Shown: positions 1 to 8,210 of the stretch, in pieces
How the letters are laid out: each line of letters opens with the position of its first letter
Numbering within the stretch: position 1 is the stretch's first letter
Source of the DNA: JANMMJ01 sp964543235
GTDB lineage: Bacteria; Pseudomonadota; Alphaproteobacteria; Rhizobiales; Aestuariivirgaceae
Reading direction: 5' to 3'
NCBI GenBank assembly: GCA_964543235.1
Contig: CAZIXE010000013.1
Span: 10,665 to 74,664 of the forward strand
Length of the DNA: 64,000 nt
Program-made: the position numbers and the translations under genes
The notes under the pieces: model-generated
The model's input: the letters and a program-made list of their open reading frames with translations, nothing else
What the model was told of the DNA's origin: nothing
Database searches by the model: none

Positions 1-392
1 CGAACGCCCAGGTCGACACGCTGACCGAGCAGTTCAAGGGGGTGATTGCCGGCCTCGGCGGCAAGATCACCAAGAATGAATACTGGGGCGTCAAGTCCCT
101 CGCCTTCCGCATCCGCAAGAACCGCAAGGCGCATTTCTCCTTCTTCAACATCGATGCCCCGCCGGCGGCGATCGCCGAAATGGAACGGCAGATGTCGATC
201 AACGAGGACGTCATCCGCTTCATGACCATCAGGGTCGAGAAGCATGAGGACGGGCCCTCGGTCATGATGAAGCCGTCGCGCCGCGACGACCGCGACGAGT
301 TCGGCGGCATGGGCGGCGGTTTCGAGGGCGGCCGTGGCGGCGGCCGTTCGCGCCGCGACAGTGAAACGCCAGCCACCACGGAGGCCGAATGA
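1..392 (+). CDS. rpsF: 30S ribosomal protein S6 (5' end outside window)
   Basis: S6 sits on the platform of the small ribosomal subunit and binds 16S rRNA together with S18. The frame is open from base 3 (NAQVDTLTEQF...) to the stop at 390-392, so the true start lies upstream of the window; the GTG at 42 is internal. The stretch GGKITKNEYWGVKSLAFRI and the following RKNRKAHFSFFNIDAP are diagnostic of S6. The tail is rich in Gly, Arg and acidic residues (GGGRSRRDSETPATTEAE), an extension common in alphaproteobacterial S6. The stop codon overlaps the rpsR start (ATGA), implying translational coupling and a shared operon with rpsR and rplI. Confidence 0.97.
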   Translation, partial: NAQVDTLTEQFKGVIAGLGGKITKNEYWGVKSLAFRIRKNRKAHFSFFNIDAPPAAIAEMERQMSINEDVIRFMTIRVEKHEDGPSVMMKPSRRDDRDEFGGMGGGFEGGRGGGRSRRDSETPATTEAE

Positions 393-646
393 TGTCAGCA
401 GCCCCCTCGACCGGCGGCGGCGCCCGCCGCCCCTTCTTCCGGCGCAAGAAGTCCTGCCCGTTCTCGGGCGACAATGCGCCCAAGATCGACTACAAGGACG
501 TGCGCCTGCTGCAGCGCTATATTTCCGAGCGCGGCAAGATCGTGCCGTCGCGCATCACTGCGGTTTCGGCCAAGAAGCAGCGCGAGCTCGCCCAGGCGAT
601 CAAGCGCGCCCGCTTCCTCGGTCTTCTTCCCTATGTGCTGAAGTAA
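389..646 (+). CDS. rpsR: 30S ribosomal protein S18
   Basis: S18 is the partner of S6 in the small-subunit platform. The 85-residue product has the usual S18 core: RRPFFRRKKSCPFSG near residues 14-28, then KIDYKDVRLLQRYISERGKI and the basic C-terminal helix RARFLGLLPYVLK. The length is typical. The first ATG overlaps the rpsF stop, with GGAGG just upstream as ribosome-binding site; a second in-frame ATG follows immediately and could also serve as start. Only 12 bases separate it from rplI. Confidence 0.97.
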   Translation: MMSAAPSTGGGARRPFFRRKKSCPFSGDNAPKIDYKDVRLLQRYISERGKIVPSRITAVSAKKQRELAQAIKRARFLGLLPYVLK

Positions 647-658
647 GGAGCTGCCGAA

Positions 659-1228
659 ATGGACGTCATCCTTCTCGAACGGGTGGAAAAACTCGGCAGC
701 ATGGGCGAAGTGGTCAAGGTCCGCGACGGCTATGCCCGCAACTACCTGCTGCCGCAACACAAGGCGCTGCGCGCCACGGAAGCGAACCGGGCCAAGTTCG
801 AGCGTGACCGTGCGGCGCTCGAGGCGCGCAACGCCGAACGCCGCAGCGGTGCCGAACAGGAGAGCCGCAAGCTCGACGGCAAGAGCTTCGTGATCCTGCG
901 CCAGGCCGGCGAGTCGGGCCAGCTTTACGGTTCGGTGTCGACCCGCGACATCGCCGAGGCGGCCGCGACGACGGGCGTCCAGGTCGGGCGCAACCATGTG
1001 TTGCTCGACGCGCCGATCAAGACGATCGGGCTCTATACGGTGCGCATCGCGCTGCATCCCGAGGTCAGCGTGACGGTGACGGTTAACGTCGCCCGCTCGG
1101 CGGACGAGGCCGAGGCGCAAGCCCGCGGCGAGGTGCTGACCGGTCCCGTGTCCGACCGCGCCGAGGCGCGCGCGGCGGCCGAGGAGCTGTTTGCCGAAGA
1201 GACGGCAGCGGCAGCCGCGCAACCCTGA
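659..1228 (+). CDS. rplI: 50S ribosomal protein L9
   Basis: L9 binds 23S rRNA near the L1 stalk. The N-terminal domain is classical (MDVILLERVEKLGSMGEVV, then VRDGYARNYLLPQHKAL), joined by a long charged helix at about residues 45-75 to the C-terminal RNA-binding domain. At 189 residues it is longer than the roughly 150 of E. coli, with an Ala/Glu-rich tail, as is usual in alphaproteobacteria. AAGGAGCTG precedes the ATG. It is the last gene of the rpsF operon; many Hyphomicrobiales carry a DUF2232 membrane gene between rpsR and rplI, which is absent here. A terminator follows at about 1259. Confidence 0.97.
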   Translation: MDVILLERVEKLGSMGEVVKVRDGYARNYLLPQHKALRATEANRAKFERDRAALEARNAERRSGAEQESRKLDGKSFVILRQAGESGQLYGSVSTRDIAEAAATTGVQVGRNHVLLDAPIKTIGLYTVRIALHPEVSVTVTVNVARSADEAEAQARGEVLTGPVSDRAEARAAAEELFAEETAAAAAQP

Positions 1229-1258
1229 CTTAACGCCAAGCCATTGTCTTTGCTTGCG

Positions 1259-1284
1259 AAAGGCTGTCCTCTGGGCAGCCTTTT
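1259..1284 (+). terminator. Rho-independent terminator of the rpsF-rpsR-rplI operon
   Basis: AAAGGCTG (1259-1266) pairs perfectly with CAGCCTTT (1276-1283) around a 9-base loop, and the right arm ends in a run of four T. It lies 31 bases after the rplI stop. The U-tract is short, so efficiency is uncertain. Confidence 0.7.
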
Positions 1285-1406
1285 GGCATTAACCATCGGC
1301 GCGCAGAGGCAGGTCCCGAGGATTTACAAGCATGCTTAATTTTTGTTAACAATTTGGCGAATGCGGAGGCGTTGCGGATGGGATGGGGCGCCTGCGGAGT
1401 GTCGTC

Positions 1407-2663
1407 ATGTATGCCTTGCTGGATCGCGCGCTGAAATATGTTGTGAGGACGGGACAACTCGCCGTCACCAGTCCCAGAGGGCAAGTGCATCACTATGGCG
1501 ACGGCAGCGGCAAGCCGGTGGCGATCCACGTCAGGACTGAAACCGCAGCCGCAGCCATTGCCCTGGACGGCGACTACTATCTCGGCGAGTGCTACATGAA
1601 CGGTACGCTCGACCTGCTGTCGGGCAATATCCACGACCTGCTCGAGCTGTTCCTGAAGAACCTCGAGGGGCGTCCCTATCCGGCCGCGCTGCGCATGATT
1701 TACAAGGCGCGGATCGCCCTCAAGCGCCTCCACCAGTTCAACCCGATCGGCCGCGCCCGGCGCAACGTGGCGCATCACTATGACCTTTCCGGCCAGCTCT
1801 ATGACCTGTTCCTGGACCGCGACCGCCAGTATTCCTGTGCCTACTTCGAAGAGGGCGTCAACTCGCTCGAGGAAGCGCAGCTTGCCAAGAAGCGCCATCT
1901 TGCCGCCAAGCTGATGATCCGGCCCGGCATGAAGGTTCTGGATATCGGTTCAGGTTGGGGGGGGCTTGGCCTCTATCTGACCGAGACCTGCGGAGCCAGG
2001 GTGACCGGGGTAACGCTGTCCCAGGAACAGTTCAAGGTATCGAACGAGCGCGCCCAGCAGCGCGGCATCGCGGAGCAGGTACAGTTCAAGCTGCTCGACT
2101 ACCGGCAGCTCGATGACAGGTTCGACCGGATCGTCTCGGTCGGCATGTTCGAGCATGTTGGCGTGGTGCATTACCGGCAGTTCTTCGAGAAATGCCGCGC
2201 CCTGCTCGCCGACGACGGTGTTGCGCTGCTGCATTCGATCAACCGCTCCGACGGGCCGGGCGCCACCAGCGCGTGGATCAAGAAATATATCTTCCCCGGC
2301 GGCTACATCCCGGCACTGTCCGAGGTGCTGCCGCATATCGAGCGCTCGGGGCTTTACGTTACCGACATCGAAATCCTGCGGCTGCACTATGCCAAGACTC
2401 TGGCGGAATGGGCCAGGCGCTTTGCCGACCATCGCGAGCGCGCCAGGGCACTCTATGACGAACGCTTCTGCCGCATGTGGGAATTCTATCTGGCGGCTTC
2501 GGAAACGGCGTTCCGCTATTCCGGCATGAACAATTTCCAGATCCAGTTCTGCACCAGCCAGCATGTGTTGCCGTTGCAGCGCAACTACATGCTGAGTGAG
2601 GAGGACCGGCTCCGCGAAGTCGACAGCAAGCGCCCGCGACTCAAGTCGGTTCCGGCGGAATGA
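1407..2663 (+). CDS. cfa: Cyclopropane-fatty-acyl-phospholipid synthase family methyltransferase
   Basis: Transfers a methylene from S-adenosylmethionine to the double bond of unsaturated acyl chains in membrane phospholipids, usually on entry to stationary phase or under acid stress. The SAM-binding motif VLDIGSGWGGLGLYL is clear, preceded by the family segment NVAHHYDLSGQLYDLFLD and followed by ITxxxLS-like VTGVTLSQEQ and SVGMFEHVG. About 418 residues, normal for the family. I chose the ATG at 1407 because GGAG lies 7 bases upstream; an in-frame ATG at 1383 would add 8 residues but has a poor ribosome-binding site. It stands alone between the ribosomal terminator and dnaB. Cfa paralogues acting on other lipids cannot be excluded. 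Confidence 0.92.
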   Translation: MYALLDRALKYVVRTGQLAVTSPRGQVHHYGDGSGKPVAIHVRTETAAAAIALDGDYYLGECYMNGTLDLLSGNIHDLLELFLKNLEGRPYPAALRMIYKARIALKRLHQFNPIGRARRNVAHHYDLSGQLYDLFLDRDRQYSCAYFEEGVNSLEEAQLAKKRHLAAKLMIRPGMKVLDIGSGWGGLGLYLTETCGARVTGVTLSQEQFKVSNERAQQRGIAEQVQFKLLDYRQLDDRFDRIVSVGMFEHVGVVHYRQFFEKCRALLADDGVALLHSINRSDGPGATSAWIKKYIFPGGYIPALSEVLPHIERSGLYVTDIEILRLHYAKTLAEWARRFADHRERARALYDERFCRMWEFYLAASETAFRYSGMNNFQIQFCTSQHVLPLQRNYMLSEEDRLREVDSKRPRLKSVPAE

Positions 2664-2765
2664 GTTTGCTGCCCCTGTAAAGCCCGATTTCTGGCAGTCT
2701 GTGGATAGCGCGCAAAAGGTGATTCGCGCCCTAACCGGCGCCACCGCATGCATTAAGACGTGTCC

Positions 2766-4265
2766 ATGGCCACACCAGCAACGCTTCGCCCGGTTGACGC
2801 CGGATCCGAAGACGACTCCTACCGTACACCACCCTGCAACCTCGAGGCCGAGCAGGCGCTCCTGGGCGCCATTCTGGTCAACAATGACGCCTGCGACCGG
2901 GTGACAGGCTTTCTGCAGCCGGCACACTTCTTCGAGGCTGTCCACGCCCGCATTTTCGATGCGGCTTCCACGCTCATCCGGGCCGGCAAGCTGGCCAGCC
3001 CGGTGACGCTCAAGTCGTATTTCGATCGCGATGAAACGCTTAAGGAAATCGGTGGACCCGCCTACCTGGCGCGCCTGGCAGCCGCGGCCACCACGATCAT
3101 CAATGCCGAAGAATACGGCCGCACCATCTATGAGCTGGCGCAGCGGCGCAAGCTCGTCGATATCGGCACCGATATCGTCAATGGCGCCTATGACATGCCG
3201 GTGGATCTGTCGGCCCGCGATCTCATCGAACAGGCCGAGCAGTCGCTTTACGAGATTGCCGAAAGCGGCAAATACGGCCAGGGCTTCCAGCCCTTCGGCC
3301 GGGCGCTCACCGATGCTATCGACATGGCCGCCAATGCCTATCAGCGCGACGGCGGGCTCTCCGGCATTTCCTGCGGTCTCAAGGACCTCGATGAGAAAAT
3401 GGGCGGCCTGCAGCCTTCCGACCTCATTGTCCTTGCGGGGCGGCCGGCCATGGGGAAGACAGCGCTCGGCACCAACATCGCCTATCACGTTGCACGCAAC
3501 TACAATGCCGAGCATCAGGCCGACGGATCAGTCAAGGTCAAGGACGGCGGCGTCGTGGCGTTCTTCTCGCTCGAGATGTCGTCCGAGCAGCTTGCGACGC
3601 GCATCATTGCCGAACAGTCCGGCATCTCGTCGGAGCGCATCCGGCGCGGCAAGATCACCGCGGAGGAATTCGACCGGCTGGTGGAAGTCTCGCGGGAATT
3701 GCAGTCGCTGCCGCTCTACATCGATGCCACCGGCGGCATCACCATCTCCCAGCTGGCGGCACGGGCACGCCGCCTCAAACGGCAACGGGGCCTCGGACTC
3801 ATCGTCGTCGACTATCTGCAACTGCTGACTGGATCATCCCGGCGGGCGCAGGAGGGCCGCGTCCAGGAAGTGTCGGAGATCACCGTCGGTCTCAAGGCGC
3901 TGGCCAAGGAGTTGCATGTCCCAATCATTGCCCTTTCCCAGCTCTCCCGCCAGGTCGAGAACCGGGACGACAAGCGGCCGCAGCTGGCGGACCTGCGCGA
4001 GTCAGGCTCGATCGAGCAGGATGCCGACGTCGTGCTGTTCATCTACCGGGAGGAATACTACCTGGCGCGCAAGGAGCCGCGGCCGAATACCCAGGAGCAT
4101 TTCGACTGGCAGGAACAGATGAACCGGGTGACGGGCATCGCCGAGGTCATTATCGGCAAGCAGCGTCACGGCCCCACCGGCATCGTCGAGCTGCAGTTCG
4201 AGGCCGCGCTCACACGATTCCAGAACCTGGTCAAATCCGAGTATCTGCCGGAGCAGTTCGGCTGA
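2766..4265 (+). CDS. dnaB: Replicative DNA helicase DnaB
   Basis: Hexameric 5'-3' helicase that unwinds DNA at the replication fork and binds primase. The N-terminal DnaB domain starts near residue 20 (PPCNLEAEQALLGAILVN). The RecA-like domain holds the Walker A motif GRPAMGKTAL near residue 225 and the Walker B region LGLIVVDYLQLL near 345; ALSQLSRQVENRDDKRP is the conserved DnaB segment that follows. About 499 residues, no intein. An in-frame GTG at 2760 is an alternative start; neither has a strong ribosome-binding site. It runs convergently into the aldo/keto reductase with a gap of 3 bases. Confidence 0.97.
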   Translation: MATPATLRPVDAGSEDDSYRTPPCNLEAEQALLGAILVNNDACDRVTGFLQPAHFFEAVHARIFDAASTLIRAGKLASPVTLKSYFDRDETLKEIGGPAYLARLAAAATTIINAEEYGRTIYELAQRRKLVDIGTDIVNGAYDMPVDLSARDLIEQAEQSLYEIAESGKYGQGFQPFGRALTDAIDMAANAYQRDGGLSGISCGLKDLDEKMGGLQPSDLIVLAGRPAMGKTALGTNIAYHVARNYNAEHQADGSVKVKDGGVVAFFSLEMSSEQLATRIIAEQSGISSERIRRGKITAEEFDRLVEVSRELQSLPLYIDATGGITISQLAARARRLKRQRGLGLIVVDYLQLLTGSSRRAQEGRVQEVSEITVGLKALAKELHVPIIALSQLSRQVENRDDKRPQLADLRESGSIEQDADVVLFIYREEYYLARKEPRPNTQEHFDWQEQMNRVTGIAEVIIGKQRHGPTGIVELQFEAALTRFQNLVKSEYLPEQFG

Positions 4266-4268
4266 GGA

Positions 4269-5102
4269 TCAGGTCATGGCGAGCGGGGCCTTGCGCCGCG
4301 GCGGCGGGAAGGCGCGGTCGAGAGACTGCAGGTCTTCTGCCGCCAGCTTCACCTGGAGTGCGGCAGCAAAACCCCTCACCCGATCGGCGCGCGCTGATTT
4401 CGGAATGGCGATCACGCCGGGCTTCGCGAGGAGATAGGCGAGGCAGATCGCGGCGGGATCAACGCCATGCCTTGCGGCGAGCCTGACGATGACCGGCTCA
4501 TCGAGCAGCTCGCCCTGCCCTAATGGACAATAGGCCATGATGGCGATGCCGGCGCGCCGCGCATCGGGAAGGAGCTGCCATTCGATACCGCGTTCACCGA
4601 CATGGTAGAGCACCTGGTTGGCAGCGCAGGCGCTTCCGCCCCTGACGCTGGCGAGTTCGGCCATGTCGGCCACGTCGAAATTGCTGACACCCCAGCCGGC
4701 GATCTTGCCGGCTGCCTTCAGCGCCTCGAAGCCCGCCACGGTCTCGGCCAGGGGATGCGGCCCCCGCCAGTGCAGGAGGTAGAGGTCGAGATGATCGGTG
4801 CCAAGGCGCTTCAGGCTGCGCTCGCAGGCGGCGACGACGCCCTTGGCCGAGGCATTCTGCGGTAGGACCTTGCTCACGATGACGACCCGATCGCGCTGGC
4901 CGGCGATGGCTTCGGCCACCACCTCCTCGGCGACGCCGGAAGCATACATTTCCGCCGTGTCGATCAGCGTGAGACCGAGCTCGATGCCGGTCCTCAGGGC
5001 GTCGACCTCGGCCCTGCGGTTGTTCCAGCCTTCCCCCATGTGCCAGGTCCCCAGCCCGAGGGCCGGCACTTCCCGGCCATTGTGCAGCCTAACCATCCTC
5101 AT
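4269..5102 (-). CDS. Aldo/keto reductase
   Basis: NADPH-dependent TIM-barrel oxidoreductase of the AKR superfamily; the substrate cannot be read from sequence. The catalytic tetrad is visible in order: Asp and Tyr in LIDTAEMYASG, Lys in VIVSKVLPQNA and His in YLLHWRGPHP. The cofactor-binding segment near the C-terminus reads PGVIAIPKSARADRVRG. The first residues (VRLHNGREVPALGLGTW) match the family start, so I use the ATG at 5102; a start at 5135 would add 11 residues and one at 5096 would remove 2. It resembles DkgB/YajO-like enzymes of about 280 residues. Divergent from alr with about 100 bases between. Confidence 0.9.
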   Translation of the reverse strand: MRMVRLHNGREVPALGLGTWHMGEGWNNRRAEVDALRTGIELGLTLIDTAEMYASGVAEEVVAEAIAGQRDRVVIVSKVLPQNASAKGVVAACERSLKRLGTDHLDLYLLHWRGPHPLAETVAGFEALKAAGKIAGWGVSNFDVADMAELASVRGGSACAANQVLYHVGERGIEWQLLPDARRAGIAIMAYCPLGQGELLDEPVIVRLAARHGVDPAAICLAYLLAKPGVIAIPKSARADRVRGFAAALQVKLAAEDLQSLDRAFPPPRRKAPLAMT

Positions 5103-5204
5103 GCCAGTTGACCCCTTCCTCGCGTCCGGAAGCAAGCTTAACCCCGCACCGCAGCCCGCACAAATTCGGTATTGTTGCTTGCCCTCGGCGGCATTTGCCG
5201 CTTA

Positions 5205-6374
5205 ATGCGCCCGATGAACGCTCCAACGCCCCGACGGGTTGCAGGGCCGCCGCCCGAGATTGCCGGCGCCGTCCTGACGATCCGCCTCGACGCCATCCAG
5301 GAGAACTGGCGGCGGCTGGCAGCGCGCGCGCGCCCGGCGGTCTGCGGCGCGGCGGTCAAGGGCAATGCGTATGGGCTGGGTATCGGGCCGGTGGCGCGGG
5401 CATTGTGGGCGGCGGGTTGCCGCGATTACTTCGTGGCCCGGCCGATGGAAGGTGCCGAGTTGCGGCGCCTGCTGCCGCGCGAAGCGGTGATTTATGTCCT
5501 TGACGGGCTGTTCCCGGGCCAGGCGGAATTCTATGCCATGCAGGATTTGCGGCCCGCGCTAATCGCGCCCGAGGAGGCGCAGGAGTGGTCGGCCTTCGGA
5601 CGCATCTATGGGCGCAAGCTGCCCTGCGCCCTGCATGTCGATACGGGTATCAATCGTCTCGGATTCTCGAGTGACAGCCTGGCGTCGCTGCGCGGTGACA
5701 GGCTCACCATGGACGGGCTCAATGTCGCACTGCTGATGAGCCATCTGGCCTGTGCCGATGAACCCCACCACCCCCTCAACCGCCGGCAGCGCGACAGGTT
5801 CGAAGAACTGCGCAGGCTGTTTCCCGGCGTGGCGGCGAGTTTCGCCAACTCCAGCGGCATCTTTCTCGGGCCCGACTTCACCTATGATCTGGCGCGGCCG
5901 GGCATCGCGCTCTATGGCGGCAATCCGGTTCCCGGCGCCGCCAACCCGATGCTACCGGTGGCCATCCTGGAGGGCATGGTTCTCCAGGTCCGCGACGTCG
6001 CTGCGGGCGAAAGCGTAGGCTACGGCGCCACATGGAAGGCCGCCCGGCCGTCGCGCATCGCCGTTCTCGGCGCCGGCTACAAGGACGGCATCCCGCGGGC
6101 CCTCTCCTCGCGGGTACCCGACGGCCCGGCCCAGGTCCATATCGCCGGCCGCAACTGTCCGGTGGTGGGCCGCATCTCCATGGACATGATGGGGATCGAT
6201 GTCACCACCCTGCCCCGCGAAGCGGTGGCGCGCGGCACCAGGGTTGAAATCATCGGCGAGACCATCGCGATCGATGATGCCGCTGCCTGGGCCGGCACGA
6301 TTTCCTACGAACTTCTCACCCGTTTGGGCCAGCGCTATGCCCGGCTATATTCCGGTTTCGAATCGGATTCCTGA
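5205..6374 (+). CDS. alr: Alanine racemase
   Basis: PLP-dependent enzyme that interconverts L- and D-alanine, supplying D-Ala for peptidoglycan. The cofactor lysine is in AVKGNAYGLG near residue 50, and the second catalytic residue, a Tyr, is in ESVGYGATW near residue 270. The C-terminal beta domain contains VVGRISMDMMGIDVT, also typical. About 389 residues, slightly longer than usual at the N-terminus. ATGs at 5205 and 5214 are both possible starts, and a TTG at 5172 opens the frame. It lies in the conserved dnaB-alr-radA neighbourhood and ends 2 bases before the permease gene. Confidence 0.95.
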   Translation: MRPMNAPTPRRVAGPPPEIAGAVLTIRLDAIQENWRRLAARARPAVCGAAVKGNAYGLGIGPVARALWAAGCRDYFVARPMEGAELRRLLPREAVIYVLDGLFPGQAEFYAMQDLRPALIAPEEAQEWSAFGRIYGRKLPCALHVDTGINRLGFSSDSLASLRGDRLTMDGLNVALLMSHLACADEPHHPLNRRQRDRFEELRRLFPGVAASFANSSGIFLGPDFTYDLARPGIALYGGNPVPGAANPMLPVAILEGMVLQVRDVAAGESVGYGATWKAARPSRIAVLGAGYKDGIPRALSSRVPDGPAQVHIAGRNCPVVGRISMDMMGIDVTTLPREAVARGTRVEIIGETIAIDDAAAWAGTISYELLTRLGQRYARLYSGFESDS

Positions 6375-6376
6375 GC

Positions 6377-7150
6377 GTGAATGTCCTTGCCCAAATCGGC
6401 CGTGCCGTCATGGCGATGCTGGCGGAAATCGGACGCGTAGTCCTGTTCATCCGTGATGCGCTGGTTCAGGGCCTGACGCCCACCATCTTCTTCCGCCAGA
6501 TCGTCGAGCAGATGATGAAGATCGGTTACAACTCCCTGCCCGTCGTGGGGCTCACCGCCTTCTTCACCGGCGGCGCGCTGGCGCTGCAGATCTATCTTGG
6601 CTCGTCGCGGTTCAATGCGGAGGCCCTGGTCGCCTCAATCGTAGCGCTGGGCATCACCCGCGAACTGGGCCCGGTGCTGGCCGGCCTCATGGTGGCGGGG
6701 CGGGTTGGTGCCTCGATAGCCGCGGAACTCGGCACCATGAAAGTCACCGAACAGATCGACGCGCTGGTCACTCTTTCAACCAACCCGTTCAAGTATCTGG
6801 TTGGGCCGCGCATCGTTGCTGCAGTCATCACGCTCCCCCTCCTTGTCGGCATCGCCGACACGATCGGTATCATGGGCGGCTACATCGTCGGCACCCGCAG
6901 CCTCGACTTCAATGCCTATGCCTATATCAAGAACACCGCCGACTTTCTCGAACTCGATGACGTCACGTCCGGCCTCATCAAGGCGGCGGTGTTCGGCTTC
7001 ATCATCGCCATCATGGGATGCTATCACGGCTTTCATTCGCGTGGCGGCGCGCAGGGCGTTGGCCGTGCCACCACCAACGCCGTCGTGAGCTCGGCGATCC
7101 TGATCCTCGCTGCCAATTTCGCGCTCACCTCACTCCTGTTCAACGAGTAG
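6377..7150 (+). CDS. mlaE: MlaE-family lipid ABC transporter permease
   Basis: Inner-membrane permease of an Mla-type ABC system that moves phospholipids between the inner and outer membranes. It has the MlaE signature: NSLPVVGLTAFFTGGALALQ, then LGITRELGPVLAGLMVAGR followed by GASIAAELGTMKVTEQIDAL. Several membrane segments follow, and the protein ends ILAANFALTSLLFNE. 257 residues, normal for the family. The start is GTG, 2 bases after the alr stop. The ATPase gene follows after 3 bases. The substrate-binding MlaD partner is not in the window, so it must be encoded elsewhere if the system is complete. Confidence 0.93.
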   Translation: MNVLAQIGRAVMAMLAEIGRVVLFIRDALVQGLTPTIFFRQIVEQMMKIGYNSLPVVGLTAFFTGGALALQIYLGSSRFNAEALVASIVALGITRELGPVLAGLMVAGRVGASIAAELGTMKVTEQIDALVTLSTNPFKYLVGPRIVAAVITLPLLVGIADTIGIMGGYIVGTRSLDFNAYAYIKNTADFLELDDVTSGLIKAAVFGFIIAIMGCYHGFHSRGGAQGVGRATTNAVVSSAILILAANFALTSLLFNE

Positions 7151-7153
7151 GTC

Positions 7154-7927
7154 ATGGCCGGCGAACACATCATCCTCGACAATGTACGCAAGGCCTTCGG
7201 TGCCAAGCAGGTGCTGAACGGTATCACGCTCACCGTGCCGAAGGGCCACTCGCTGGTGGTGATCGGCGGATCGGGTACCGGCAAGTCGGTGATGCTCAAA
7301 TGCATCCTCGGCATCCTCAGCCCCGATTCCGGGTCGATCAGAGTGGCGGGGGACGAGGTGACAGGTCTCAGGGGACCGGAGCGCGACCGCTTCCTCTCCC
7401 GCTTCGGCATGTTGTTCCAGGGCGCGGCACTCTTCGACTCCCTGCCGGTCTGGCAGAACGTCGCCTTCGGTCTGATCCAGGGCCGCAAGATGAAGCGGGG
7501 GGCTGCCAGGGACATTGCCATCGACAAGCTCGCCCAGGTGGGGCTCGGGTCGGAAGTCGCCGGGCTTTATCCCGCCGAGCTATCGGGCGGCATGCAGAAG
7601 CGGGTAGGTCTCGCCCGGGCCATTGCAGCGGATCCCGAGATCATCTTCTTCGACGAGCCGACCACCGGCCTTGATCCCATCATGGCGGATGTCATCAACA
7701 ACCTGATCCTCGATTGTGTGAAACGGCTGGGGGCGACCGCCATTTCGATCACCCATGACATGGCCTCGGCGCGCAAGATCGCCGACGACATCGCCATGAT
7801 CCACAAGGGCGAGATCATCTGGCAGGGTCCGGCCGGGACCATCGATGCCAGCGGCAATCCTTACGTCGACCAGTTCATCCATGGCCGCGCCGAAGGCCCG
7901 ATCCAGATGGAAGTACTGCGTTCCTGA
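7154..7927 (+). CDS. mlaF: MlaF-family lipid ABC transporter ATPase
   Basis: Cytoplasmic ATPase that powers the MlaE permease encoded immediately upstream. Walker A is GGSGTGKSVM near residue 37, the ABC signature is LSGGMQKRVGLARA near 145 and Walker B is IIFFDEPTTGLDP. The Met-Gln-Lys-Arg form of the signature is characteristic of MlaF rather than of other importers. 257 residues. The two genes form a unit closed by the strong hairpin at 7936-7960. Confidence 0.94.
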   Translation: MAGEHIILDNVRKAFGAKQVLNGITLTVPKGHSLVVIGGSGTGKSVMLKCILGILSPDSGSIRVAGDEVTGLRGPERDRFLSRFGMLFQGAALFDSLPVWQNVAFGLIQGRKMKRGAARDIAIDKLAQVGLGSEVAGLYPAELSGGMQKRVGLARAIAADPEIIFFDEPTTGLDPIMADVINNLILDCVKRLGATAISITHDMASARKIADDIAMIHKGEIIWQGPAGTIDASGNPYVDQFIHGRAEGPIQMEVLRS

Positions 7928-7935
7928 GACAGAAG

Positions 7936-7960
7936 AAGGGCCGCACCCCGTGCGGCCCTT
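7936..7960. terminator. Strong, probably bidirectional terminator
   Basis: AAGGGCCGCA (7936-7945) and TGCGGCCCTT (7951-7960) form a perfect 10-bp stem with a 5-base loop, 9 bases after the mlaF stop. Because both ends carry A/T pairs, the hairpin can also terminate leftward transcription of the small ORF at 7996..8067. Confidence 0.8.
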
Positions 7961-7995
7961 CCGTGAGATGCGTATGCGGCATCCCGTTAACCGGT

Positions 7996-8067
7996 TCAGG
8001 AGGCGTGACCCTCCGGAGTTCCGATCCGCGTGAAGCCCCTCAGATACGCATTGATCTCACTCGACAT
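7996..8067 (-). CDS. Putative 23-residue peptide with an exceptional Shine-Dalgarno
   Basis: The predicted product starts MSSEINAYLRGFTRIG and ends TPEGHAS. I do not recognise it. The reason for calling it is its translation signal: the minus strand carries AAAGGAGGTGATCC (8082 down to 8069), an uninterrupted complement of the 16S rRNA 3' end, and the GGAGG core is 7 bases from the ATG. A 6-bp hairpin lies just upstream (8085-8105) and a perfect terminator downstream (7936-7960), so it looks like an independent transcription unit. It has no signal peptide and no cysteine. It could be a small protein, a leader peptide or a precursor peptide. A longer in-frame opening to 8181 lacks any comparable signal. 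Confidence 0.5.
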   Translation of the reverse strand: MSSEINAYLRGFTRIGTPEGHAS

Positions 8068-8084
8068 CGGATCACCTCCTTTCG

Positions 8085-8105
8085 CTTGTTGACACCAAGA
8101 ACAAG
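8085..8105. promoter_or_regulatory. Inverted repeat upstream of the 23-codon ORF
   Basis: CTTGTT (8085-8090) and AACAAG (8100-8105) are a perfect inverted repeat around 9 bases. A second pairing, CTTG (8085-8088) with CAAG (8096-8099), is mutually exclusive with the first. On the minus strand the element sits directly 5' of the long Shine-Dalgarno, where a hairpin could affect translation; it could equally be a protein-binding site. Confidence 0.35.
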
Positions 8106-8210
8106 TGTGGCGCTGCCGGCGGGTTGCCGCAAGTGCTTTCTGCAGCGATTGATCAGCAGGCCAACTCCGGCCATAAGGCAACGTCCATTGCCGATCGCAC
8201 CGTCTCCGCC

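Noticed and set aside
8068..8085. Plus-strand sequence identical to the 3' end of 16S rRNA (GGATCACCTCCTTT)
   Set aside because: No 16S sequence upstream of it; the simplest reading is an extended Shine-Dalgarno on the minus strand.
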